Positions 1 through 11,486 of a stretch of 64,000 nucleotides of DNA are shown here, piece by piece. The notes beneath the pieces were generated by a model. The model worked only from the letters and a program-made list of their open reading frames with translations, was not told the origin of the DNA and made no database searches. Origin of the DNA: Isoetes taiwanensis (Eukaryota; Streptophyta; Lycopodiopsida; Isoetales; Isoetaceae); the NCBI GenBank assembly GCA_021234155.1, contig JAJEKV010000100.1, positions 3,636,116-3,700,115 of the forward strand. The letters are read 5' to 3'. Within the stretch, counting starts at the first letter, position 1. The number at the start of each line of letters is the position of its first letter. The position numbers and the translations under genes are program-made.

Positions 1-3000
1 AGTATGAGCTGACGTACAAATAGAAGAATACAGATCGTCAACACCATTGCACCGGGAGGAACACCGATGACATTGCCAAGGAATAGGCGTGCAACTCGAA
101 GGGAGGCACAAGGGGGGCCTAATAGCTCTAGTAGTAATTGTAATTATGTAAGTTATATGCTTTGCATATATAGTTCCCTTAATTTTCCTCCCCTCCCATA
201 GCATAACAGATCAAAGGAAGAGATGTCAGGCAATTTGCAGGGGTGAAGCAATCAACATCCTCAACACTCTTCGGGCAACACGATAACGACAAGAGGACTC
301 GACGTATGAGACATCGATGGAGTCGAAGAAACAATATCGGATACAGAGTCGTCCTTTAGCTGCCAATACAAAGAGTTCAAGATGAAAGATCTTCTTCAAC
401 GGCGCCACCTTCAGGCTTTTGAAAAGCGGCATGGAAGATTTCAAGTGATCAACTACACCATCAAGCCACCAGCAATGAGAGGCTTCTAACGAACAAAGTC
501 AACCTCTACATCAAAGAGGAGCCACCGTCAAGGAGACTGAAGTATCGAGTGACTCGGAAGAACGTTACCTTGCTACTTCAAGCAGGCAACGAGTGGATGA
601 GCTTCTAGCAAGCTCAAGGATCTAAGGCCATGGGGCCTAGTAGGTTAAATGTATGGACGGTAACATCCATACTGGGATTAGAAGGCATTTCCAGATATTC
701 TCGCTGAAAGGATCGCCCCAATATTGAGCTAAGCGTCAAGATTGGGAAGGAAATGCATAGGAGTGACTAAAATTATACACGATTGTTAACAGACATCTAA
801 CATATTGAAACCACTTGGTGAGATTGATCACCTCGCTAAGAAGGAATCATTACTAGGATAATTGTTGACCATGTATAAATCTAGTACCTCCAAAAGAATA
901 ATCCAACCGAAAGAAAAGAAGTAATCTAACAAGTCCGGCCAACTTGTTACAATGACATCAATTCGATTGGTAGGAATATTCCAAGAGTTTAAATAACTAA
1001 GAAAGGGGGAATCTCTAGAATATAAAAGAATAATATATGTAAGGTACATCTAAAATAAGAATTATAGTAATCAAATAGTCTTTTGAGACAAAAGGAATTG
1101 TCATGATGACAAAACCTTGTGGTTTGGAATCGTCCTAACTAAGTAGGTAACCCGTAACTATATTGAAATAAATGATAACATAATATGTGCATCCATCTTA
1201 GATGGTTATATATGTTAGCTAAGGCTAGTAAATTAATGCGCTAAGTAAGAAGCGTATAACCTCTTAAGGGGAGAGAATAGATATGACGTTGTGTACAACG
1301 TCATTCAAGGGGTGCAGGACCATTTTCTTTTCAAAGAAAGTGGGAGGGCTCAATCTTATGATTGAACGTACTTGCATCGAATTGACCGACCCGTAGAATA
1401 GAGTTCACTCTGGCAATGGCCGAAGTGAATAGAGCGTAAAATAGATAGATACCTTAGTGCTCAGGAGGCCTTCAACGTGCGAGACCGACGTAGTAGCTAA
1501 CTACACCGATGAAGTGGAGCAAAACTATGGGAACAATGCAACGACCAAGTCATCTCCAAATTACTCGACGCTGGCTCAATGGGTGGATGCGTTCTAGCAT
1601 TATAAGCTTTAATGTATCTTATTGATAAGTTAAATATAGATCCTAATAGCTGCATAGAATTGGTTGTACGTATATGTATCATAGGGAAATAAGTTTACTA
1701 ACAACGGTAATGTGAGGTAGCATGTTAATCAATCCTTCGCAAGGATGCAATTCCTTCCAAGGATAGCTATATGACCTCGGGTCCTTATAAATATAAAAAG
1801 AAAATAGAATTCAGATATACTTAAGTGCATCTTAGGGATATACTTCCAAGGGTAATGCAGGACCCAAGGAAGAGAATAAGAAGCACATATAATTCTTGTG
1901 TATGATAATTAAAACCTCGTCTATGTAACAATAGGTCTAAATCAGAGTTATTGTTTATCGCAATCTAAAAGCCGTTAAATATTGTGAAGCTTAGAGTAAA
2001 TATAATTGTACTATTGGAAGCAATATATCCAATACTACTATAATGTTAATATAAAAATATTACCGTAAGGTAATTATATAATTGCATGCATTAAGGGAAG
2101 TACAGCAGGATCATGCAGGGGTCCAAGACTGTAATGTTTACTTAAGACGTTAATAAATGCTAGCCGACATGCAACAATTAGTGGAGGAAGTACGAAGACA
2201 TCCTCTAGCAACAAGAGGCCGGCAGAAGAGCGTAGCGACAAGCTCTGCATCGACAAGGTCAGATCTGCTCGGCAAGGACATCTCCGAAGTAATCGGCTCA
2301 GGCATGTCGATTTATGTCTAGATTAATTTTATGTGTAGTTAAGATTAATCTACGCATGCAGCCTATGCTAGGTATGGGTTGCATGCGTATTTACCGATGA
2401 TGGGACCACTACGGTGATCTCTATGACATGGTGTAATGTCACTGTAGGCATGACCGTGGTTCCGCTTGGATGAGTGGAAGGTAGATTAAAAAGTCTACTT
2501 CTGTCCCACGGAAGTAGACGACCTCGAGAGATAAGAGGTCATTCAGGAATGCATTGATAGGAAAGCACCTCTAGTCAATGCCTACGGGGAGAACCCTATC
2601 CTTCACGCCCAAATACGGGAAGGACCCTATCCTCCACGTCTCAGGCAACTAAAGGTGTAGGCATAAACGGCATATAGGCATTATAGGGCGCTGTCTCCAC
2701 GGCCCGATGGAAGAAGCATCCTCTTCCTACGCCGGGAGATTAGCCATGCATTCATGTAGATAGGTGGGGTGGTCACCATATAACCAAAATTTTTATTAAT
2801 AATTAAAATGGTAGTGTCGATCTGCAGGCCAATAGAGCGCTCCGGAGGGCAAGGAGGTCGAGCTACAAAGACTTGCAACACAAATTTTGTTGGAATCTGT
2901 TGCAAGGAATGAAGAGTACCTCGAACGTTAATTATATATATGAAATATTAAAATCTTGATAAACTAAATTGTCGTGATAAGTGAATTATTGAGTAACTTG

Positions 3001-3190
3001 TTTTAATGATGTTACGAATTGATAAGTTATTTCATAAGATAATGGCGTAATAATGATTTAAAAATATTACCTTAAGGTAATTTTAATAAATGTGTAAGTA
3101 TTATAGCAGTATATTGTATGCATCAGGTTGATTGCAGGTTAGGAAGAGTCCAAGGTGGGAAGACCCAGGATGCTGCGGACAGCATCATTT
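1..3190 (+). mobile_element. Internal non-coding region of an LTR retrotransposon (5' part outside window)
   Basis: This stretch leads directly into a polypurine tract and an LTR, so it is read as the inside of an LTR retrotransposon. No protease, reverse transcriptase, RNase H or integrase motif is visible in any frame. Near the left edge an ATG at 67 opens a short basic peptide (MTLPRNRRATRREAQGGP) that resembles a gag N-terminus but stops soon after. The rest is stop-rich. This suggests a non-autonomous large retrotransposon derivative rather than a coding element; a heavily decayed element is the alternative. The 5' LTR and primer binding site would lie upstream of the window. Confidence 0.5.
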
Positions 3191-3204
3191 CAAGGTGGGG
3201 AGAA
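3191..3204 (+). other. Polypurine tract preceding the 3' LTR
   Basis: A purine-rich run (caaggtggggagaa) abuts the TGTGACGT that starts the LTR. That is the expected place for the plus-strand primer of an LTR retrotransposon. It also marks the downstream LTR as the 3' one. Confidence 0.6.
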
Positions 3205-4783
3205 TGTGACGTTCCAGCACAGTATACGGTCCCAGGACGTATACTGTACTGCCTCGTCACGCGTACACGCCACTCCGACTGACGTGTACGCCGTCGTGTA
3301 GCTAGGCGGGTAGCCCCTAGAGGGCAACTTGCAAGGTATGTGCATTTATTAATGTGCACATTTACCAATGTGCACATTTATCAAGGTGCACACCTTTCCA
3401 TGTGGATACCTTTATGCCACCTAGCCATTAAAGGCAAGTGAGCCATTCCCAATTATCCCACATGCCTAAAGGGATAATTGGAAACCCTAGCCCTAACCCC
3501 TTGTCTATTTAGGTAGGAAGAAACCCTAACTTGCCATTTTCGTCCATAGGGTTCTAGAGCTCTATTTTGGCTGCTCCAGGAGTCAAAACCGTCTCCCAGA
3601 CTCTGTCTGAGCGAATTGCACCATTAGTTTTCCTTGATTCAAGCAGTTCAGCAGGATGGTCGAACTCAGAGCAGGAGGAGCGAGCCAAGGATCAGGTACT
3701 TAGTCAATTTAATAGCCTAAACTGTCTTCCAGTCATTGAATCAGTAGGTTTAGCCTATTAAATTGCCCATAGCAGCCACTTAGATCTCCAGATACCAGAC
3801 ACTAACTAAAGAACCTAACTCTATGATATAGATTAGATCTAGTTCTTTAGTTCTTCTGTGATGTATATGGATGATGTATCTCTGTGAACTCCTTGTATTG
3901 GGAAGGGGGTTAGAGGCCCTAAAGCTTGGTAGTAGATGCTCCTAGATTAGCCTCACTAGCACACTGTAGATTCGGCCTGTGCACAGGAGCCACACCTGGT
4001 TGTGGGTGAAGGGGCCAGACTGGCTTATAAAGAGGTTCGTGTTCTGACTCTTGAATGATCCCTCTGGTGTGTAAAGTCTACCGGGGATCATTGTAGAGTA
4101 GGTCTAATGGCTTGCCACTGCGTGTGGGCAAGGCATGGGCTTGACACCTGTGGAGTGATGTGTCACTCTCCAGTGGGTTTAAGTCGAATAAGGGCAGTGG
4201 TTCTCTAGTCACCTTGAGTCAGCATGTAGATCTCTGGAGGGAGAGATCCCTACCTGCCCCATCGGAACTGGGGAGATGCAATCCAGGAATAGCCCCTTTG
4301 GCTATGCATCCAGCGGGCTACAGTCAGGTCCCAACACTTTTCAGCCTACTCTGCAAAGTGTGCACAGGAGGGGCGGATGGAGTGGACAACCCTAAGCCAT
4401 GTTCTTATGCCAGCCAAATCCATTGCCATGAATTCTGTCTGCAATGAACTCTGGAGACCCAAGCCGTCAGTCATCCCTTCGAGTCGGAGGCTTGGGTAGG
4501 ATTTCCCATATGTATTGTGCTGATCTTTGTCTATGCAGATGTTGATGTACCACCCTTCGGGGTGGATATGTGATGATATTGTATACTGACATGTATGTTT
4601 ACGCTTCCGCAGCTAGGTAGGCCTTGAGGGAGACGGGGTAAATGACCCCTTCACTCTTCCCACTGGAACCCATCATGGTTGCAGTGATATGTGGAGGGCC
4701 CTGTATCGGCATGGAGCTGGTATGGGGGATGAACTCATGTTTGTATATGGTGAGTGCACCGTATACGAGTAGGGGACGTCACA
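3205..4783 (+). mobile_element. 3' LTR of a retrotransposon
   Basis: The segment starts TGTGACGT and ends ACGTCACA, a perfect 8-bp inverted terminal repeat containing the canonical TG...CA. It is 1579 bp long. A polypurine tract lies immediately upstream. The 5 bp before it (gagaa) and after it (ggatt) do not match, which argues against a solo LTR and for the 3' LTR of an element whose left end is off the window. A TATA-like tataaag sits near 4027. Short open frames inside it have no recognisable product. The superfamily (Ty3 or Ty1) cannot be told without the coding region. Confidence 0.72.
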
Positions 4784-5472
4784 GGATTTCTCCCCAGATT
4801 CTTAGCAACAGACTCCTACGTCAACTCAAGCAGATTTGGAATTTGTTGAAAGCTTTCTAAGTTGTTTCAAGGCTTTCTAGGCAAATTTGAAGCTATTATC
4901 ACATTATTACAGGTAGATTTCATAATGAGCAAGTCAGATTCAAAGGTTTCAAGCTTATTTGGATCTATTGAAGCTTTTTTAGGCTGATTATAAGCTTACT
5001 AGGCAATAGAGAATCAGATTGAGATGATGCATTCTATTTTGAAAGTATGCAACTCACTAAGTCTAGAAACATATAAGTCACATGGGTTTACTCGTCAAGC
5101 ATCAAGAGATTTAATATAGCAAGTTCTTATGAAATTTTGATTCCGAGGCTTAGGACGTGCCCATTTTTCTATTCAAACCCCATGAATTGTTCTAGCTTTC
5201 TACTAGCAGAAACAAATTACTTGTGACTTTTGCAAACCTCGTGTGTGTTGAGATCCTTTGTTTCAATCCATTATAAGATATGTTTGGTTACCTAGGTAAG
5301 AGTTGATCCACATGCAACATACCAAAGGAGAACATGAATCCCATAAAGCTAAAGGATGAAACAATATACATCCATGCGTACTAGGTAACAACTCATAACC
5401 ACAAAATAACAACAGATATAACATATGGCACACTTACACGCCGTAATCTACAACAGATGTTGCCTCCTCCTC

Positions 5473-5562
5473 CTCCTCCGGATTTGGGAGATGATTTTGT
5501 AAATAAAACCAGTCCTTCTCCTCCGGATTTGGGAGATGATTTTGTAAATAAAACCAGTCTCT
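5473..5562. repeat. Tandem duplication, 45-bp unit, two copies
   Basis: Copies start at 5473 and 5518 (ctcctccggatttgggag...). The 45-bp period is a multiple of three. On the minus strand it reads as a repeated 15-residue peptide containing DWFYLQNHLPNPEE in an open frame. No gene is recognised around it. Confidence 0.8.
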
Positions 5563-5953
5563 AAGTAAGAAGACCAATAAATGACCACAATAATATCCTC
5601 CATAAATGGGGAGGCAATCTGTCATGCTGGGGTCCTTCTGTATGGGCTGTCACTTATACGTATGGCCTACATAATTGCATATGTTTTTGCATTACATATA
5701 TTCTACGCACATTTATGTCGACATGGTTGCAAAGTTAGCTTTCTAATGTTGAGGCTTAAATCCATTAAAATGCTCCACCTTTGTATCGCGAAAAGGAATA
5801 TTATAGCCATAATTTCCATACGCAGTAGCAATCTAAAGGATGTGTCATGGGATGGTCCTCTAAAACAAATATAATCACCAAGGGGACAACAGATGCAGCA
5901 TACCTTGTGCTTCACGAAATCATATTTGATCACAGAAAAAACTCCTTCGTTAC

Positions 5954-6017
5954 CATCATGCCTTTTTAGAATCTTCTTTGTTCAGCATCATGCCTTTTTA
6001 GAACCTTGTCAGTTCAG
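5954..6017. repeat. Tandem duplication, 32-bp unit, two copies
   Basis: catcatgcctttttagaa recurs at 5954 and 5986 with the same downstream bases apart from a few changes. Confidence 0.75.
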
Positions 6018-6161
6018 ACAGCTGCTTATTTCTTGCTGGCATTGCTATTGCTACTACTGTTGCTGATATTGTTGCTATTATTGTTGTTGTTGCTGCTATT
6101 CTTGTTGTACTTGCGTTCCTGGTTGCTCTTAGCCTTTTGCGGCAATGCATTAATAACTGAT

Positions 6162-9100
6162 ACAGGTGCGATTGCTTAACCTATACACGCACGTGGCACT
6201 ATCACTATCAACTGTATCTGCAGTGGCTTCGTCTACTCCATGACTTCAACCTCTCAGAGATTGATGGTGAAGGTGCCTTCACTTGGTGCAATGGTCAAGT
6301 TGGTGGGGGTCGCGCAAGCTCTCGGTTGGATAGAGCTTATTGGAATGCAGATACAGTTGCGACACTTCCAGATCTCTTTCGATTCTGTCTCAGAGATAAC
6401 TCAGTTTCAGACCACCATCCGCAATTCATTTCAGACGAGCCCCTGCAGCAGCGGCGGCCTGGAAGGACGTGTTTTCGCTTGAACGTGAAGTTCTTAAAGG
6501 ATGCTGACTTTCAAGATGATTGCAAGAATACTTGGACAACTGCCTTCAATCGACGTCGAGGTATGACTGGCATAGTGAATGCAATTGTGGCAGTCAAGGG
6601 TTTTGCCAAAGAATGGGGTCGAGAGTCTGCAGCAAAGAAGTCGCGGCTTTTATCGACACTCATCGGGGGACCGCTCCATTCGGCGAGGGGACGTCTTCCA
6701 GGTGTTCATGATCGTGATATTTTGACACAGATCCAAGCATTGGAGGAGGAGAAAATTCAGCAAGCAAAGATGAAGGCAGGTCTGCAGTGGTTTCGTGATG
6801 GAGACCGTTGTACGGGCTTCTTTTTTCGTGCAGCTAAGAGGCGTCGCATGACATCAACCATATCCTCATTGCTTTTGCCGAATGGTTCGGTGTTAACAGA
6901 GCCGACTGAACTCAGGCAGCATCTGCATAACCATTTCCAGACGTTTTTTGCTGAGAAACATCTTCCCTTTCAATCAGAAATGCAAGATGCTATTTTATCT
7001 AGGATTTCACCCATCATCTCTGGTGAGCAGCACGAGTCAATAGAGGCGGCTATGACAGCTGACGATTTAAAATATGCAGTCTTTGAACTGAAAAGAGGCA
7101 AATGCCCAGGTTTGGATGGTTTGCCAATTGAGTTCTTCCAGGAGTATTGGGAATGGCTGGAGCCAGATGTGTATGATGCTTTTCGCGGACTTTGGCGGTC
7201 CATCGCTTTTAAATAGGATTCTAAACACAGGTGCCATCTCACTCATCCCCAAGGTCAAGGATCCTCAGACTATTTTAGATTGGCGGCCCATCACCTTATT
7301 GTCATCCGTATATAAGATCTTCGCCAAGGCTTTTGTAGAGCGGGTAAAGGACATCTTGGCAGAGTCCATCTCAACAACCCAGTCAGGTTTTCTTCCAAAA
7401 CGGTGCATTTTGAATAATGTTGTTTGCTGCTTATTTACGAGGGAATTTATTGGGCACGTAGGCAAAACCTTCCTTTGTATACCTTAAGCTTGATTTTGCA
7501 AAAGCTTATGACGTTAATGCATTTGGGAATTCATCGTCGTTGTATGCTAAGACTGGGTTTTGGGGAACAATTCACATCGATATTATGAAGTCTGCATATC
7601 TCGCTTTCGGGCGACCGTCTCTCTGTTCCATGGTGAGCCGTCACATGCCTTTCACTTTCGGTCGCGTGGTATTCGCCGGGGATGCCCTTTAGCACCATTG
7701 CTTATCACAATTGTTGCAGAGGCTTTGTCATTAGTTATTCACCATTGCAACGACAGAGGGACTTCTCCATGGTCTTGCAATGGAGGATGGCACACAAGAG
7801 GTTTGCAATCAATATGCACGACACGTTCCTCTTCCTAGTCGCTAATGATGAGAATCTTGTCTGCTGCCAAAATGTTTTTAGACACTTTTTACCGGGCTTA
7901 GGGTGTTCTTGTGGGGTGGCGTATGTACGCTTTGTGGATTTTGGATAATCCGGCTCCGGCATGTGTTCATGATTATCCATGGAAATTACTTGCGCATGGA
8001 CAGGCCATCAAGTTGTTGGGGATTCCAGTTGGCATCCATGTTACTATGGGAGCTGCATGGGAGGAGATCATTAGGGGTTTGGAGAAGCATTTGTTCTGGT
8101 GGTCCACTGCTAAGTTGTCTCTTGCAGGTCGCATTACAGTGGCCAAGTCAGTCCTTAGTAGTACCCATGTTTATATGGCATCTTTACTGCTAGCACCACA
8201 GATCAAAGTACGTGAGCTCATTGCAATAGTTCGGAACTTTATTTGGGCAGGTACTGAGGAAGGTGCTGTGGTTAAGATGGCTTGGTCGAAGTGCATCCTT
8301 CCAAAATGGGCAGGTGGTCTGGGTATGATGGACTTCTTATTGCAGAGCAAAGTGCTTATTTCAAAGTTCATTTGGAGACTCCTGAATGGTGAGGATGACT
8401 CTCCTGGTTCACGCCTTCTTAGACAAGCTCTTAGTCACTGTATCCCTCTAGGCAAGAAGGCTGTCAAACCAGTCCTACCTTGGGCTTTATTTCCGACTCT
8501 GCGGCCTTTTCCGAGTGCTTCTCCATTTTTGCGTGGCTTGTTGGCAGCATGGGAGGCAGTCAGACATTTTTTCTGGCCATGCCCCTCTATCCACACCCTA
8601 TTGGAGACTCCGTGGTGGTGGGCACCACTGCCTCCAGACCCCTCAGCACCTCCATTGGCAGCCTCAGTTCACCCCCTTACACAGAGACGATGGGTTCTTA
8701 CAGGTGTTGTCTCTTTTCAAGCATGGTATGAGGAGGGTCGCCTACTGTCTTAACCTGAATTTCAGGCAAAGTTCCTGCTCTCTCGTTGGGATGTATCTCT
8801 ATGGGAGAAGGTTGCAGAAAATTTGCCTCTCATAGTGCAAGTTGGTATTGCTGAAAGGGTGCCATGGGACTACCATGAAAATATTCACAAAGGCAAGCAA
8901 TTTGTCAGATTAGTATATCGCCTTCTTTTAGCACCACAACCCCTCCAGTTGCCAGACGGGTGGCACCTACATGTTCCACAGCCCACTTTGTGTCGTACAT
9001 GGCGATGGCTTTGGGATAGGTTGCTCCACCCTAAAGTCTCTTTACTGTGGTGACAGGTTATCCACAGGTGCCGGCGGATTAACGCCTTTCGACATCGCTA

Positions 9101-9215
9101 TGATCCTCGCATATCTGCAGTATGCCCGCTCTGTCTCTCGGACGTTGAGACTCTTGAGCATCGTCTCTTTGATTGTCCTGAGGTTCAACCAGCGTGGTCC
9201 TGGCTACAAGGTTTG
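6162..9215 (+). pseudogene. Broken LINE ORF2 (endonuclease C-terminus, reverse transcriptase, zf-RVT)
   Basis: This was a polyprotein carrying an endonuclease and a reverse transcriptase, acting on its own RNA by target-primed reverse transcription. The frame shifts near 7200-7215, again near 7485, and again at about 7817, where two bases are missing exactly at the catalytic YADD box: caatatgca is followed by cgacacg. The downstream DTFLFLVANDENL then continues in another frame. In the zinc-knuckle region a TGA near 9052 replaces an expected Trp codon between LLHPKVSLLW and QVIHRCRRINAF. Codon content downstream remains coding-like, so decay is moderate. No function is expected. Confidence 0.9.
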
Positions 9216-9643
9216 TTTAACAGTACATTGGACTGCCGATGCATCCTTTTGGCGTCCTATCCCAACGCATGGCCTCCAGCTAAACAAAGGGCATTTCATC
9301 TTGGTTCCGGTTGGCTCCTATGGTCGATATGGGAGCGTCGCAGACACCACATCTTTTAGGGCATTTATTCATCTGCACACAGTGTTATTACAGTGGCCCA
9401 AAAAAAGATATTGACAGCCTACGAGTGTTCTTCCCTTGACTCAGAACTGGTGGAACGCATCTGGATTCAGTATCTTCGAATTGATTCTTATCATTAGTCT
9501 CCTATTCTGGAGTAAGTACATTGTGCTCCGGCTCGTGCTCCTGTAGCATCTCTGTGTGCTTACACAGTTAGATGAGACATGTAAATTTTGTACTTTTTCT
9601 CTGATTAATAAACTTTTTGGCTTTCGTCCTTCAAAAAAAAAAA
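6162..9643 (+). mobile_element. 5'-truncated L1-type non-LTR retrotransposon (LINE)
   Basis: One LINE is recognisable across three reading frames. From about 6162 to 6430 the C-terminal part of an APE-like endonuclease reads through FTWCNGQ, SSRLDRAYWN and SDHHPQF. ORF2 linker and early reverse transcriptase follow to 7216 (KRGKCPGLDGLPIEFFQ). After a frameshift come DWRPITLLSSVYKIFAK and TTQSGFLPKRCI, then LDFAKAYD at about 7490, then RGCPLAPLL near 7680. The thumb region follows (WSTAKLSLAGRITVAKSVL, then MAWSKCILPKWAGGLGMMDF) at 7911-8753. A zf-RVT motif (CPLC...H...DC) lies at about 9120-9180. The element ends in AATAAA-like sequence and an A-run at 9633-9643. The first half of the endonuclease and all of ORF1 are missing. 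Frameshifts and stops make it inactive. Confidence 0.92.
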
Positions 9644-11486
9644 TCATCAATGAAATAAAAGATAACCTTTGTAAAGATTAATATCAACAAAGGTTTGCCA
9701 TATACAAGAACATCACATGCGAGTTTAACCATAAAAGTTATGATTGAAATGACTAAAGACTGAACCTAAAGCACACATTCATGCCAAAAGTATCTTCCCA
9801 GTCAATTATGTTCATGCCTAAAATTGTTGGTACTTTTGAAGTGCCCTTGTGGAGAGGCAAAGAGAAACCTAGGGTAACTAATCAATGCAAACCCAATCTT
9901 AACATATATCTAAAGAGAAATGGCCTGATTCCTAAATCACTATCTTCCAGATTTAACCTTGAGGTAATGATTTACAGTATCAACAATCTTACAGCCATAA
10001 TCGGACAGGGTTACTCTGTCCCCTATAAACATGTAATTTTGGAATGAAAAGGGCGCTGATGAGCCCGAGAATAATATAACATGTCTCCTGTCTGGATTGA
10101 CGGATATTGATTAGTCCCAGATAGTCTACTCCTGGAGTTTGAATAGAAATATTGAATCAAAAAAATTCTTTTGACTTCTATGGCCTTGTAAAGATATTTA
10201 TCTGTACATGCCAAACCCTGGGTAATTAGAGTCATGTCCAAACAGCTTGAGATCTTTCAGAGCCTAGATTTGGCTAATGAAATAGCCCAATACAATTTAT
10301 GTCATAAGATTGCGGCACATTTTCACGGGTCACATTACTAGAACCAATGCTTCCAGCATGCCCTTCCCCAATCCTTGGCATTTGAAATGCAGAAACAATA
10401 ATCATGTTTGCATCGACAATTTCTAGACCAACTTTCTAGGTCCTTGTTGTATTTGGTAGACAACCTAACGAATCTACTTTTGTTCTCATAGAAAGTCAAG
10501 ACCATCTTCCGGGGTCCTCCTAGTATTTGTGATACAACCTAATGAATCTTCTTCATTCTCTGCATCTTTTCTTTCACTGCCTTTTCAGACACCCAACATC
10601 ACTATGGCAACTTATAAAGTACTCTGACCAGAAATGTGTATCTTCATTTGTTCATGAGCTTTTCAGAAATGAAGGAGCGTCCTCGAAGATAGAAACAGCA
10701 TCACAGCAAGAGAACTAAAGCAAACAAAAATTTCTTCACTTTTTCATCCCGATAAGAGAGTAACTACAAACTGTAGGGATGGACGGCTCTCCAAAGAAAA
10801 GGTAACTTTGCGAGGTTAAAGGCATCACAGTAGTGATCTCTAAGAAAATAAGATGGGCAGCAAAACAGAAGCACAACAATCTTTTCAAAAGGGCACCATA
10901 ATGAAAAACAAAAGAGGCCAAATGCTGATATCAGAGCATTCCTTATAGCAGCTAAGATGGCGATTGTATCATCTTCCTAGAAATTTCAGTTTTATTTTTT
11001 ATGATGTTTTTATTAAAAGGATTATGTTAGTGTCTTGAAGGCTATCGCCCTCCTTGCAGATCTCAAATTTATATGTTCTTGGGTTCATTCTTCTGTAGAG
11101 TTGAAACATATTTCTCTATTTCTCTCACATTCGCCTCCCTAAGTGAAGCATAAACTTTGCTAACCATGAACAATAAAGCAACTGAAGTTCAACATTTTGT
11201 GCGAGCAATAAAGAAAAAATTATTGACAAAATAAAAAGAAACAGAAATGTTGTGGGCAACACTTACTCAAGCACTTTATAAAGCGATAATTGCTTTTTAA
11301 TAGGCCATAAACTAGCCCCTCCCCTTCTTATGACAGCTGCACCATTTATTTTTACAAACTCCTTTTGATTGCCAGATCTTCATAATCTTGGCAGGCTGTC
11401 AAATGCAACAGCAGCATTAGGACACTCACATTAATTGGAAACCTATATGGTGCTGACTTTGAGCCTTTCGGTATTAACTTGGACAG
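9644..11486. other. Intergenic DNA, no gene seen
   Basis: AT-rich sequence with no supported coding region or RNA gene. If the release-factor gene has further 3' exons they would lie here, but none was convincing. One minus-strand stretch near 11050-11100 reads RRMNPRTYKFEICKEG but does not splice in frame. Confidence 0.5.

Larger units (their letters stand above)
4784..6161. other. Intergenic DNA with short tandem duplications
   Basis: No gene is supported here. Two small tandem duplications are present (5473-5562 and 5954-6017), followed by a run rich in TTG and CTG triplets at about 6040-6115 just before the LINE. Confidence 0.5.
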
